Part shown: positions 1 through 10,543 of the stretch, in pieces | Layout of the letters: each line of letters opens with the position of its first letter | Numbering within the stretch: position 1 is the stretch's first letter | Assembly (NCBI GenBank): GCA_030522415.1 | Contig: CM060109.1 | Coordinates: 23,845,301-23,909,300 of the forward strand | Length of the DNA stretch: 64,000 bases | Direction of reading: 5' to 3' | Source: Channallabes apus | Taxonomy: Eukaryota; Chordata; Actinopteri; Siluriformes; Clariidae | Program-made: the position numbers and the translations under genes | The notes under the pieces: model-generated | Database searches by the model: none | Told to the model about the DNA's origin: nothing | Seen by the model: only the letters and a program-made list of their open reading frames with translations

Positions 1-118
1 GGCTGCTTTTAACCTTTCATGTGTGGATTATCATTTCTTAAAAACTTGCTTTGTTCATTTCAATAACATTTGCGTCATTCTTGTCTCTGATGAACCTGTT
101 CTCCATGGCATCTTGTAG

Positions 119-271
119 TCTAAGCCCTCTGGTCCGAATCCTGACCTGCCCCTGAAACTGGAGCCACTGGTCAACATCACCTCGTCCATTTACGATGAGA
201 TCCAGCAGGAGATGAAGCGAGCCAAGGTGTCTCAGGCTCTGTTTGCCAAGGTGGCAGCCAACAAGAGCCAA
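119..271 (+). CDS. satb2: satb2 internal coding exon: first half of second CUT domain
   Basis: SATB2 is a nuclear matrix-associated transcription regulator that binds AT-rich DNA through two CUT domains and a homeodomain. This exon is preceded by a polypyrimidine/TTGTAG acceptor, opens in phase 0 with Ser-Lys-Pro-Ser, and ends at CAA before a GTAAGC donor: 153 bp, 51 codons. From about residue 17 it reads [20 protein letters not shown] and then [15 protein letters not shown], the N-terminal half of the second SATB CUT domain. It continues in phase 0 into the exon at 1783. The upstream part of the gene (N-terminal oligomerisation region, first CUT domain) lies outside the window. The SATB family call is essentially certain; the SATB2 rather than SATB1 call rests on the downstream homeodomain exon. 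Confidence 0.94.
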
Positions 272-1782
272 GTAAGCCCTTATGTTTGCTTACCCAAATA
301 ACTGCTTTCAGTAGACTAATGATACACTTCAAAGCCTTCACAGCCTACAGACACAAAACTTTCTCTTTTTCTACTGCTTGATTTTATGCACTTATGAAAA
401 GGTGGTGATTCAAAGTCATTGGAGTGAATGGAAGGATTAGACTGGTAATTGTTTGTTTCAAGTTAAAGATGCATTTATGGTTAAATTATTACACACGTGC
501 ATGATTATCAAAGACACACACTGAGCAATTCCTTTCCACATGAAAGGAAAATAAATCTGAAAATAACAAATGACGTTAAGCCGTGCTCAATCTACCGTAA
601 GCACGTGTCTCCTCCTGTGCAGGTGCTGGTATCTGATCAGAGCATGTCTGCACGCGGTAAACAACAACACAGGCAGATAGACATGCTTTATTTTGCAGAT
701 GTCCATCAGAAGGGTTTCCATTCACCCGACCATAACCCACCATCTTGAAATCCCAAGGATCTCATCCTCCATGACTCACAATCTCAACCAAATCACTTCA
801 TTGGCAGGATATTCATTTGCGCTACTTAGATAGTCCTGATTACTGTCTCCATTTTATACATTGACCTGCATGTTAAGAGGCAGACAGTGAAGCTCTGATT
901 CAAGTTAGATTGCTGCAGAAGTATGGACAAGTAGAAATATTAGGAAAAATGTAAGTGTAGAGTCACTGAAAGGATAAAAATAAATTGATTAATGGCACAA
1001 TTCTCTGGGTAATGACACACTAAGAAGTATGCACTTATGGTTATCCTTATGAAAATTCTTGTTCTGTAGAAAAGAAGACTATAATAATAATAATGGTGCA
1101 GTGACTCCAACTAAAAAGCATGAAATTCATCTGTGAGTGTTGATTAAGGAATATTTTTGAAAAACCTGCTGGACCAGTTGTGGGTCCCTTTCCCATTTGA
1201 GAGCAAAGAGAGATAATTGATTTAGTCAAATCTGATCCTGCACCCAGCTGCGTCTAATTCCGTCCATGAAATTGTCTGAGTGACGACAGTGCTGTAGTGA
1301 CCCATTCAGACAAGCACCGTTAGTACGCCATGTGTGAATTTTCAGGTGTGACCACCCCATCCCTAAAATGTGTGTAAAGCAGTGTTGTGCTGGTGTATGT
1401 GTGTGTATGTATGTGACAGATGCAGTTGGGTCCCACAGGTCTCGGGTCGGTTGGGGGGGTCATGGCTGAACGCACCCATCTGCTGCAGCTGGCCAAGAGG
1501 GCCTGGAGAGAGAGAGGGAAAGAAAGAGAGAGAGAGAGACAGAGAGAGAGAGGGAGAGCTCTGATCAGGTTATTAACTCAGGGTGCTGGTAAAGGTTGGC
1601 TGCCCACAACAGCTGGTATCAAAGACTGGCCTAGTCTAGCAGAGATAATCATATCTCCCTCCATTTCACACTCTCTTTCACATGTTCTCCTTTCTCTCCC
1701 TCTCCCTCTCCATCTCTCTCTCTCTCTAACCTCCTGTCCCTCTATCTGACTACCTATCATTTAACTTCTCGTTCTCTGTTAG
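272..1782 (+). other. satb2 intron between the two CUT-domain exons
   Basis: GT donor at 272 and AG acceptor at 1781-1782, with a long pyrimidine-rich stretch (about 1655-1780) before the acceptor. It holds a GA-rich simple repeat around 1508-1560 and no supported coding sequence. Short open frames here are low-complexity or chance. Confidence 0.85.
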
Positions 1783-1977
1783 GGTTGGCTATGTGAGTTG
1801 CTCCGTTGGAAGGAGAGCCCAAGCCCAGAGAACCGCACGCTGTGGGAGAACCTGTGTACAATTCGCCGTTTCCTTACCCTCCCCCAGGCAGACCGAGACC
1901 TGGTATACGAGGAGGAGTCCCGCCACCACCATAGTGAACGTCTGCACACTGTCCTCCATCTGCCCTCTGACCCTCAG
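1783..1977 (+). CDS. satb2: satb2 internal coding exon: second half of second CUT domain and linker
   Basis: A 195-bp, phase-0 exon (65 codons) flanked by TTAG at its 5' side and GTGAGT at its 3' side. It opens with [20 protein letters not shown], the completing half of the CUT fold, followed by [19 protein letters not shown] and the acidic LVYEEE. It ends with a histidine-rich linker ([20 protein letters not shown]). Both the order and the splice phase match vertebrate SATB genes, and the RHHHSER linker is the SATB2 type. It joins directly to the homeodomain exon at 15210 across a 13.2-kb intron that contains the Gypsy element. No stop, frameshift or splice-site damage is visible. Confidence 0.94.
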
Positions 1978-2327
1978 GTGAGTTTAGAGATTTAAAAAAA
2001 ATCGTAATACTAAATCTGAGGTTTCCTGTTGGGATGAGGAGTTGATATAAGCACAGAATTATTAATATATCATGGTAAGAGATCAAGAAAAGGCAGAATT
2101 ATTAAAAGATTCATTGTGCAAATTTCCCCTAAATGGTTCATGATTTATGGTATTTTCCATATTTTTATTGCTGCTGTAGAAGGAAAAAAGGGGTCATTGT
2201 GATTGTGTTTCATTGTGTGGTTGCGCACACATCTTTGGAGCTTTTGTTTTAATATCAAGGCCTCTGATGCAGGGTCCCTGCCAACCTCTAATAACCTAAT
2301 ACATCCAGCCCCCTTTAATCATAAACA

Positions 2328-2379
<52 letters not shown>

Positions 2380-2843
2380 TATCCAAATACAGCACTGATT
2401 AAATGGACTTTCCCCTCCTCCAGCCAGGGACATTACAGTATGCATTGAGCACAGTCAAAATTCACACCTACACATATGCACATCCATTTCTATATTTTAA
2501 CACATACCTTATAAAAGTGTGCAAGCATAAATCTGCTTCCCTCCAAACGCCATATATTCTCTCGGTACTTTTCTAGAATTCTGTAGCGTCCCAAAATATT
2601 CTTGTTTTTCTGTTTTTGTTCTTTCTTTCTTCTTCATGCTCCAGTTTAGATTCTTTTTACGGTAGTGGTTTAAAGAGTGTATATTTGTGTGTGTGTATGT
2701 GTGTATGTGTGTGTGTGTGGTTGTACTTATTTATGTGTTTTGGGCGCAGTAGGAAATGCCCCATTAAGACACACCCTAACAGACAGTACCACCACAGCCC
2801 TGATATTATTAATGGCGGGAGGAGACAGAATGCACACACATGT

Positions 2844-2889
<46 letters not shown>

Positions 2890-3480
2890 ATATACATGCA
2901 TACACATTAGGTGACTCATGGGAATTAACAGTAGTGGGCGACTATGGTTACCGTACAGTGGCTTTGACCATGAGCTATTGCAGACTACTGACCATAAAGT
3001 GACTGAGACTGGGATGGGAAGCCTCCATCCTGTAGCTTTTCTACCCTTTCTATTCAATAATACATGGCGATGTGTAATATTTATTTCCGTGTTAAGATTC
3101 CAGAAGGTTATTCTGGATTATGTTACAATCAGCCAAGTACATCCGTGTGTTACATTGTTATTGTACAGTAAAGTTGCTGCATGTTTCAGCACTCGTTGCT
3201 GACACTTTTTTCCCTGAACTGAATCCTTTTTGAATGATTTTGCTTTACTATTTTCCTTGAAGTCCCTTAACATCTCTCAGTGTTCCCCTTCTAACTCTTT
3301 ATGCTTTTGTGCGTTATTAAATGCTCATCACAGGAAGGAAACTGTGGTCGCTCCATTAACACATTCCAGGTCTCTTCTGACACAGAGCCCAGACAAGCCA
3401 CCACACCGAGGACAGAGACAGCTAAAAATACGGCTCGCAGGACTCAAACAGCTGTACCCAAAGCAGTGGGGTCCGCTTTT
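1978..3480 (+). other. satb2 last intron, 5' part
   Basis: Begins with the GTGAGT donor. It contains two CA microsatellites (2325-2377 and 2852-2887) and a GT-rich patch at 2688-2720, otherwise unique AT-rich intron sequence. No gene is seen. It ends at the Gypsy insertion point. Confidence 0.8.
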
Positions 3481-3484
3481 TATG

Positions 3485-5039
3485 TGTGGCGGCGTGGTGC
3501 GGTGCAACCTTCTCTACTGTATATTGGGAAACCAAATTCCCCTTAACTGAATTACCGATTACGCCACCCAGGATTGGTTACCCGGGAAAAATGTAGGACA
3601 CAGGTTCAAATCTCTCATTGACACAGGGACATGGATACGAAAATATACAAATCTTTTATTCATGCAAATATTAAAAATTACCAACATCAATATCATTTAA
3701 AATCAAAAACTAAAACATCCCAGACCAAGAGAACACACAACAAAAAGAAAGCAGAGCTGGGAAATTAACCAAAGAAGGACAGGCTAGAGATAGGGCTTCA
3801 CTCTTGCCCAGTCATAAATGATCACACGTGCACCAAACCACTCACTAGGAAAAAGTTAATACCACTCCACACTGTGTAAACATAAGCGCATCACTCTATA
3901 AGCTGCTAGCCTGCCCTCTGTAGATTCCCAGCTCCTAAAGAAAAAAAAAGGAAATACAAATAAATACACTGATTAATGACAGAAAGAAATAAATAAAACA
4001 AAAGTAATATATAAAAGAAAACAAAAATGTAGCTGCAGCACACCCTCCAAACTAGGAGGACAAATAACTAATCAGCCAGGACGATTATCAAAACACTGGC
4101 CACATACACCTAGCACATGCACAGCAGCATACACAGAGCAAAAGATAAAAGAAGCCCCGCCCCCAAAGCAGCAGCACCAGCAAAGCAATGAACTGCAGGA
4201 AGGCAAAGCAGCAAGCAAAAACAGCAAAAGAAATAACCGTCACCAGCAAAACAATAACATGCTAGACGGAAACAAAGCAACAAAATAAAACAGTCACAAA
4301 AACAATAAAACTCTAGGCTGGAACGAAGCAGTCTGTTAAAACAATCCACCGGAGCAAAACAGCAGTGCTGAAGCTGCCCATCAAGCTGTAAGCACTGCAC
4401 AGTAAAGAAAAGCACCCTCACCAGCCGATCAGTTTACCTAGAATTCAGAAGAACATTAAAGTAAACAAAATACGGCACATACCTGTATGGCGGGCGCCAA
4501 GAAAATAACTCTGACCTACCGCGCGATGCAGACCACATCCGTCTGGCAGCCAATCCTTCAATAAATCAAAATAGGACAGACATACAGGTCACATCATATG
4601 CCTAAGGAGCCTTAAGCCTACTATAGGAAGAAATGAATAATCGGCATACCAATTATACGACAGCATTCATCTCTCGCCGTGCACGCGCACAAACGGTGCG
4701 GCTCTTTTAGAAAGGGTAAATATACATGAATGGCAACAAGCTGCTTCTCCACTGCCTCGGACGCAATGAAAATCTAAGAAATCGCCGGCTTCCCAAAAGA
4801 AAATCACTATTAGCTAGATAATCACATTTACAAATAACCGAAAATCCAGCATGCCAAACATACCTCACGCACACCGGGACAAGACGACACACTTCCGGAA
4901 GCGCAACCTAGGGGTGAATTAGCGCCACACCTGGCTGTTCTTGCTGCACCTTTTTATACTCTCCCCACTACACCCAATAATCAATCTCAGGTGCATAACC
5001 TGAAATGTAGAAGGAAGTGCAAAACTCCGTCTCACCACA
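3485..5039 (-). repeat. 3' LTR of the Gypsy element
   Basis: A 1,555-bp direct repeat of 10544-12098, bounded by TGTGG/CCACA. On the coding (minus) strand a TATA box sits at 4951-4960 near the LTR start and an AATAAA at 3655-3660 near its end, implying a short U3 (about 80 bp) and an unusually long R region. Small frames of 103 and 61 codons (4110-4421 and 4707-4892, minus) occur identically in both LTRs. They are cysteine/phenylalanine-rich, resemble nothing I recognise and are probably non-coding. Confidence 0.96.
3655..3660 (-). terminator. Candidate polyadenylation signal in 3' LTR
   Basis: AATAAA on the minus strand, about 170 bp before the end of the 3' LTR in the element's own direction. 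It is the best-placed hexamer to end the genomic transcript. The identical copy in the 5' LTR is at 10714-10719 and would have to be bypassed. Confidence 0.5.
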
Positions 5040-5040
5040 A

Positions 5041-5058
5041 TCTACCCTCCCCTTTTTC
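5041..5058 (-). other. Polypurine tract of the Gypsy element
   Basis: The minus strand reads GAAAAAGGGGAGGGTAGA, 1 base upstream of the 3' LTR and about 35 bp past the pol stop codon. An A/G-only run (apart from one T) in this position is the expected primer for plus-strand DNA synthesis in LTR retroelements. Confidence 0.85.
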
Positions 5059-5093
5059 ATCATCGACCCGATGATGAACTCAAAATGTCAAAC

Positions 5094-8000
5094 CTATTTC
5101 CAAGGTCGAAAAAGAGTTATGGAATCAGACACCACGTGGCTAAAAGATAAACCACCTACTGCACGGGGAAGATGATGGGGATTCGGATGTCGCCCAGCTG
5201 TTACTCGCCCTGTACGTCGCAATGAAGTCTCGCCCCCTCCAGACTCCTGTGCTGGCCCCAAGGGAGAGATGGATATGGGCAATGGTTCTATCTGAGCATC
5301 AGCTACCACATTACTGGGTTCAATAGGCCCAGGAAACACATTGACTTTGGGTTGAATACTCACCGCCAACCCTTCCTCAGGGATCACATCCACGGAGTCT
5401 AGCTGTTCCTCCGGGGACACCCCAGATAGTCCCACAAGCCCCTCTGCGGGCACCCCTTCGGGGGAATCCCTTCGGATGCGGCTTTTAAGTAACGACCGGT
5501 GCACCGTCTTGATCTTGCTCAAGTCGTCCACTGGAGCAATTGAGTAAACTGAACCCCCTTTGGGTGGTACCCGCACTACTTGGTACACAACCGGGCTCCA
5601 AAGATCCTGAATCTTATGACGACCCCTCCCACTATGATCCCGAAGATACACCAATTGGCCTTCTACCAGAGGTACATCCTGGACCTGTTGGTCATATTTT
5701 GACTTCCGTCTCTCAGCCATGATCTTTAACCGATTTCGCGCCCCTTCAAATGCCACCTGTAACCTACTCTGGTGCTCTAATACCCACTCATGCACACTAC
5801 CCGGAGTCGGCTCTTGTACTCTTCCCAAAAGAAAGTCAACTGGCAGTCGTGGTTCCTGACCAAACATTAAAAAATGTGGTGACTCGCCCGTGGATTGATG
5901 GGGGGTGGTATTATAGCAGAAGAGGACCTGAGGCAAACATGCCACCCAGTCTCTCTTCCGAGAAGCTGGTAACGCCCGCAGTAGATTGTGCAGAGTTCGG
6001 TTAAAACGCTCACACTGACCATTCCCGGTCGGATGGTATGGTGTTGTGCGAGACTTTTGTATCATGTACAGATCACAAAGCTGATAGATGAGTGATGATT
6101 CAAAATTCCGCCCCTGATCTGAATGGAGACGACTTGGCACACCAAACTTGTAGAACCACTCAGTAATCAAAACTTGTGCCACGGTAGCAGCCCGCTGATC
6201 CCGTGTGGGCACAGCAAGGGTATATTTACTAAAAACATCAGTCAGCACCAACACATTCTCAAACCCTGAACTAGAAGGCTCCAACAACGTGAAGTCAACA
6301 GCCAAAATTTCATTCGGCCTAGAGGCCAGCAGATGGCCCATAAAACTTTTAGCAGGGGGCCGTGTGTCTTTACTAGACTGACACCGCTCACACTCCCGAC
6401 ACCAACCCGCAATATCAGCTGACATACCTGGCCAATAACACCGCTGACGCACCAATTCTGCAGTGCGCTCTACACCCTGATGTCCGTGATCCTGGTGCAA
6501 TTGAGAAAGAATCTCTGATTTTAGTATTGCAGGCAATAGTAACTGTAGGACTTCCTCCCCACCATTGGGAGAATAGACTCTACGATAGAGTACACCATCC
6601 TGCTCTACCAACCGTTCCCATTGACGCAACAAAGTCAGGGCCATAGCGGACATCTGCTGCCGCTCCTCTGGCCTAGGACGAGTCCTACGCCTCCAAAAGG
6701 GCAAAACCTCAGATAGGATGGGATCTGCCTCCTGCAAAGAACCGACCTCACCCAATGAGTGACCAGGGAAAGTGGTAATCATCGCCTGCTTTCCCTCCAC
6801 CGATGCTGCTTCCAAGACCTGCTGCAATGGCTTAGGCACCACGCTCCCTGGAAGTAATCCACCCAGCACCCCACTCTCCGGGGGATTCTGTCGAGAAAGA
6901 GCATCAGCATTCCTATTACTTTTCCCAGACCGATAACGAATGTCAAAATCGAACACCGCAAGCTGTGCAGCCCAACGCTGTTCTGTAGCCCCAAGCTTCG
7001 CTGTAAACAAATGACTAAGAGGATTGTTATCTGTAAACACCACACATCGACTTCCCAAAAGGTACTCCCTAAATTTTTCAGTCATCGCCCACTTTAGCGC
7101 CAAGAACTCCAATTTCATGGAGCTATAATTCGATGAGTTACGCTCAGTAGGTCGCAAACCACGACTGGCATACGCAACAGGTCTCACCTTCCCTTCTTGC
7201 TCCTGAGAAAGGACTGCTCCCAGTCCCCCATAACTGGCATCTACTTCCAAAATAAATGGAAGAGAAAAATCTGCATACGCCAATACCGGCGCAGTGGTAA
7301 GCCTTACCTTTAACTCCTCGAAACTTGTTTGACACTGCTCACTCCAAGCCTCCGCAAATTTCAACCCTGCACGTTTCTTCGGCAGGACCTTAGTTCCAGA
7401 AAACTCTGCTACTATCCTATGCAGAGGGGCTGCAAGTTTAGCAAATCCCTCCACAAAACGTCGATAGTAACTGGCAAACCCCAAAAAGGAACGCAACTCT
7501 GTAGCATTGGATGGGCGACGCCATTGGGATACCACCTGGACCTTACCTGGGTCAGTTGCCACCCCCTCAGCAGAGATCACATGGCCCAAATACTTCACCT
7601 GAGGCTGGAAGAAAACACACTTCTCCAGTTTGGCCTTAAGACCCTCCCTCTCCAGTCGACTCAACACTACCTCCAAACGCCCCAGGTGCTGCTCGACAGA
7701 AGAAGAAAACACAATGATGTCGTCCAAATATAACAGGAGTGATTGACACTTCTGGTCTCCAAACAGACGTTCCATCAGCCTCTGAAATGTACTAGGGGCG
7801 TTGCAAAGCCCAAATGGCATCCTATTCCACTCGAACAGCCCAAACGGGGTGCAAAAGGCAGTCTTGTGTCGATCCTCCTCCGCAACAGGAACTTGATTAT
7901 AGCCACTAGCCAAATCCAGTGTAGAAAACCAACGAGCGCCAGTCAACATATCTAACGACTCCTCAATGCGTGGCAGGGGAAACGCATCCTTCCTAGTCTT

Positions 8001-9257
8001 GGAGTTTAACTGACGATAGTCCACACACATGCGCAGACTACCATCCTTCTTTTTGACCAGCACTATTGGAGAAGCATAGGGGCTACAACTATCCCTAATG
8101 ACCTGGGTCTCGAGTAACTGGTTGATGTGTGCCCTTACAACCTCATACTCAGAGGGAGGTATCCGCCGGTATCGTTGTCGAATGGGGGTGTCGTCAAGAA
8201 GAGGAATATTATGAGAGAGCAGATCAGTACACCCGACATCACCCTCGAAAGCAGAAAATACCGATTGATAATTTAATAGCAGGGTCCTAACCTTCCTCTG
8301 CTCATCACTTGATAGGCCTGCCAAATCTAAAGCCTCAATCTTCTCCTGTACAGATGAAACCTCCACTTGAGACGTAATGGAACAAACAGTCCCGGAGCAT
8401 GGCCTGACCTCAGAAACGCCTGGGGGCAAGCTAACCACATCCACGCTCGACAATGTGCCAATGACTCGCCGGGGAAATAAGAGAGCCTCAGTGGTACCTA
8501 CATTAATAACTGGTATGTACACAGTTCCCCTAATCACCTTAACCAAAGCTGGAGAAATCAACAGCCCCACGGGAAGCCCAACATCAGGGGGCTCAAGAAA
8601 TGCAACCTCCCTAGAAAAGGAGTCAGAACAAGTGGCCGCTACAAACTTCATCACACCCCCAGGAATGCGAGTGGCTCGAGGACCACGCACCTTCACCTTT
8701 CCTATCCTTTCACCAGGAGGCTGAACACTTACCTGATGACAATACTGCAAAGCCTGAAACACGGATTTAGGAGCACTGGACACAGGTGAAGAATGAAATA
8801 AGGAAAGCCCATACTGTCCAAAAAGCTCCTGGTAGCATCGGCTCAACACATTCATGCCCAAAACACCAGGGGCCTGAGCACAGACACCACCAGGAGGGTC
8901 CCGGACCACTAATACACCACATTTCGGAACCATTCGACCGCACAGTTCAACATCCAACTCAATATAGCCCAAATAAGGAATAGACAATCCATTGGCCGCC
9001 TTAAGCTGAAGCCAATGACAAGACCGTAGATGCTCCTGGCCCCATGGCTCAAAGTGTTCCCGAAAGCAACTTTCAGTAATAGTGGACACCATAGACCCGG
9101 TATCCACTAGACATGATACAGGTACGCCACTCATGGTCACAACCAAATGTGGGCATGATGACATTAAAGTCGACACGGGGCCAACACTACCCAACGAGTC
9201 TGAGCCGCCATTTCCCCCAACCGAATTGTGACTCAGCAATTCGGCGGGAATTAGTTT
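5094..9257 (-). CDS. pol: Gypsy pol polyprotein: protease, RT, RNase H, integrase
   Basis: Open frame of 1,381 codons from 9239 (a TTG, not an initiator) plus six codons up to the proposed -1 slip at 9255-9257; stop TAG at 5094-5096. Counting from 9239: aspartic protease LVDTGS (Asp 46); reverse transcriptase about 350-560 with LDLASGYNQV (441) and YLDD (504-507); RNase H with Asp 667 (EVDAS), Asp 737 (FTDNN) and Asp 779 (NADALSR). The integrase has a zinc-binding HHCC region at about 916-953, then Asp 982, Asp 1041 and Glu 1077, spacing D58D35E as in active integrases. A GPY/F-like module (WSPVVYQVV) lies near 1214. There is no chromodomain. The frame lies -1 relative to gag and has no in-frame ATG near its start, so it is presumably made as a Gag-Pol fusion. 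All catalytic residues I looked for are present. Confidence 0.95.
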   Translation of the reverse strand, partial: KLIPAELLSHNSVGGNGGSDSLGSVGPVSTLMSSCPHLVVTMSGVPVSCLVDTGSMVSTITESCFREHFEPWGQEHLRSCHWLQLKAANGLSIPYLGYIELDVELCGRMVPKCGVLVVRDPPGGVCAQAPGVLGMNVLSRCYQELFGQYGLSLFHSSPVSSAPKSVFQALQYCHQVSVQPPGERIGKVKVRGPRATRIPGGVMKFVAATCSDSFSREVAFLEPPDVGLPVGLLISPALVKVIRGTVYIPVINVGTTEALLFPRRVIGTLSSVDVVSLPPGVSEVRPCSGTVCSITSQVEVSSVQEKIEALDLAGLSSDEQRKVRTLLLNYQSVFSAFEGDVGCTDLLSHNIPLLDDTPIRQRYRRIPPSEYEVVRAHINQLLETQVIRDSCSPYASPIVLVKKKDGSLRMCVDYRQLNSKTRKDAFPLPRIEESLDMLTGARWFSTLDLASGYNQVPVAEEDRHKTAFCTPFGLFEWNRMPFGLCNAPSTFQRLMERLFGDQKCQSLLLYLDDIIVFSSSVEQHLGRLEVVLSRLEREGLKAKLEKCVFFQPQVKYLGHVISAEGVATDPGKVQVVSQWRRPSNATELRSFLGFASYYRRFVEGFAKLAAPLHRIVAEFSGTKVLPKKRAGLKFAEAWSEQCQTSFEELKVRLTTAPVLAYADFSLPFILEVDASYGGLGAVLSQEQEGKVRPVAYASRGLRPTERNSSNYSSMKLEFLALKWAMTEKFREYLLGSRCVVFTDNNPLSHLFTAKLGATEQRWAAQLAVFDFDIRYRSGKSNRNADALSRQNPPESGVLGGLLPGSVVPKPLQQVLEAASVEGKQAMITTFPGHSLGEVGSLQEADPILSEVLPFWRRRTRPRPEERQQMSAMALTLLRQWERLVEQDGVLYRRVYSPNGGEEVLQLLLPAILKSEILSQLHQDHGHQGVERTAELVRQRCYWPGMSADIAGWCRECERCQSSKDTRPPAKSFMGHLLASRPNEILAVDFTLLEPSSSGFENVLVLTDVFSKYTLAVPTRDQRAATVAQVLITEWFYKFGVPSRLHSDQGRNFESSLIYQLCDLYMIQKSRTTPYHPTGNGQCERFNRTLHNLLRALPASRKRDWVACLPQVLFCYNTTPHQSTGESPHFLMFGQEPRLPVDFLLGRVQEPTPGSVHEWVLEHQSRLQVAFEGARNRLKIMAERRKSKYDQQVQDVPLVEGQLVYLRDHSGRGRHKIQDLWSPVVYQVVRVPPKGGSVYSIAPVDDLSKIKTVHRSLLKSRIRRDSPEGVPAEGLVGLSGVSPEEQLDSVDVIPEEGLAVSIQPKVNVFPGPIEPSNVVADAQIEPLPISISPLGPAQESGGGETSLRRTGRVTAGRHPNPHHLPRAVGGLSFSHVVSDSITLFRPWK

Positions 9258-9260
9258 TCC
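9200..9260 (-). promoter_or_regulatory. Probable -1 ribosomal frameshift signal between gag and pol
   Basis: On the minus strand the heptamer GGAAAAC (9254-9260; gag codons GAA AAC) immediately precedes the gag stop TAA (9251-9253). After a 9-nt spacer, CCGAATTG (9237-9244) and CAATTCGG (9221-9228) form a perfect 8-bp stem with an 8-nt loop CTGAGTCA. Downstream CTCAG (9200-9204) can pair with CTGAG of the loop, making an H-type pseudoknot possible. The pol frame is exactly -1 to gag. The heptamer is a GGA-type variant of X-XXY-YYZ; GGA-starting sites are known from mouse mammary tumour virus pro-pol. The layout is seen directly; function is inferred. Confidence 0.75.
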
Positions 9261-10345
9261 GACGATGCACCAGAACGAGACTGTCTACTATTCCCCACCT
9301 CACGTGTATTACTTGGGGATTGCAGAGAAGAGGGAGAACCGCGCTCATAATTGCACTCTCTAGCAAAATGGCCAGGTTTTTGACACTTCCTACAGATCAC
9401 TGAGGTGCTACGAAAGGGCCGGGACCGCAGGGACTGATCCTGCAATCTGGTTATACTTTGGGTAAGCTGAGCTAACTGTTGCTGCTGTAGTTTGAACATC
9501 TCTCTAAGCTCACACAGTTCCGACTGCTGAGACGGATGATCCTCTCTCCCACGCGCACCACTTTGGACCCCATATTGAAACCCATGTGCTACGGGCACCG
9601 AATGGCTACGACCCCTTGCCCCTCCTGGTGTGCCCTCACGCTCCCACCTAATAGCTTCGCCACGAACGTCTAGTAATGTAGCAGAAGGTTGGCGACGAAC
9701 AAATTGTTTTAACTCACGACGAAGGGTGCAGTCTAAGACATGCTCAACGAATTGATCGCGCAACACCACTTCGGAGTTTAACATCGCACCGGGCGACTGT
9801 TGCCTAACCCTTTCCAAAAGAGCCCTTAAAGCAAGAGAGAATTCCAACAAGGTCTCCCCATCCTGCTGCTTTCGAGAAAAGAAGGCTTCTTGCAACGCAA
9901 TATATGACTGCGAACACCCATAGACGTCCTGCAAAGCCGCAATAACTCTAACCGGATCCTCCCGTTCCTCTCTCGGCCGATATTTAATCTCTTCCCGTGC
10001 TTCTCCCTCTAGATGATTAAACAAAAAGATGGATTGGTCTACCACTGATAGATGACGGGCCTGCATACACGACTGTACTTCTTCAACCCACTCATTAATC
10101 CCGATCCCGGATCGACCATTAAATTTTGGGCACTGCCTATCCCTCTGTATAAAAACCAAACGCTCGGTTAAAACAGGGCCAGCACCCACAGGTGGGGCGA
10201 CAGATGGAGCTACCGATGGACCAGGTAAGTCAGATGCATTAATGGGACTGGGCGAACCAACCCCCTCTCTCTCCTGTCTCAATTTTAAATTATCCGCTCT
10301 TAGCTGAGCTACCAGCTCCCTCAATTCCTGCAGCTCCTCCTCCAT
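9251..10345 (-). CDS. gag: Gypsy gag polyprotein with CCHC zinc knuckle
   Basis: 364 codons from the ATG at 10343-10345 to TAA at 9251-9253. The frame is open 12 codons further upstream, but only through a run of T with a TTG at its head, so I choose the ATG. The protein assembles the intracellular particle. It starts with a charged heptad-like helix (MEEELQELRELVAQLRADNL), probably a coiled coil. Next comes a Pro/Ser linker, then a capsid-like helical region (about residues 70-240, starting near CPKFNGRSGI). A Gln-rich segment precedes the nucleocapsid knuckle CRKCQKPGHFAREC (residues 318-331, CX2CX4HX4C). The tail is basic/serine-rich. Pol follows in the -1 frame. It is full length, with no stops. 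Confidence 0.93.
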   Translation of the reverse strand: MEEELQELRELVAQLRADNLKLRQEREGVGSPSPINASDLPGPSVAPSVAPPVGAGPVLTERLVFIQRDRQCPKFNGRSGIGINEWVEEVQSCMQARHLSVVDQSIFLFNHLEGEAREEIKYRPREEREDPVRVIAALQDVYGCSQSYIALQEAFFSRKQQDGETLLEFSLALRALLERVRQQSPGAMLNSEVVLRDQFVEHVLDCTLRRELKQFVRRQPSATLLDVRGEAIRWEREGTPGGARGRSHSVPVAHGFQYGVQSGARGREDHPSQQSELCELREMFKLQQQQLAQLTQSITRLQDQSLRSRPFRSTSVICRKCQKPGHFARECNYERGSPSSLQSPSNTREVGNSRQSRSGASSEN

Positions 10346-10522
10346 AATACAAAAAAAAAAAACACAGAGGAGACTCCCCAAAAGATCTTACCACTGGAAA
10401 AAGGTCCCTCCTAAGAGAAAAGAAAAAGAGTTCACCCACTAACCAGCACTACTGTTTTGCTCCAGTCAACCAAGAAACGAAAAGAAATAACGACATCCAC
10501 ATCCCTAGTCATAAATTGAGAG
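10346..10522 (-). other. Untranslated leader between primer site and gag
   Basis: About 180 bp of leader on the minus strand, ending in a T-rich run just upstream of the gag ATG. No frame of note; packaging signals, if any, would be expected here. Confidence 0.6.
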
Positions 10523-10540
10523 ATCCTGCCGACTACGCCA
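10523..10540 (-). other. Primer-binding site matching tRNA-Ser 3' end
   Basis: Three bases after the 5' LTR (10541-10543), the + strand reads ATCCTGCCGACTACGCCA. This equals the 18-nt 3' end, including CCA, of vertebrate tRNA-Ser of the AGA/UGA type as I remember it. The minus (genomic RNA sense) strand is therefore complementary to that tRNA. It places the element among tRNA-primed Gypsy elements using a serine tRNA. Confidence 0.85.
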
Positions 10541-10543
10541 GAT

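Noticed and set aside
2616..3002. Long open frame across CA/GT repeats
   Set aside because: Its length comes from dinucleotide repeats, which are open in several frames. No domain.
4110..4421. 103-codon Cys/Phe-rich minus-strand frame, repeated at 11169-11480
   Set aside because: It lies inside the LTRs, is duplicated only because the LTRs are, and matches no domain I know. I treat it as incidental LTR sequence.
7329..7733. 134-codon plus-strand frame opposite pol
   Set aside because: Antisense shadow of the reverse transcriptase coding sequence.
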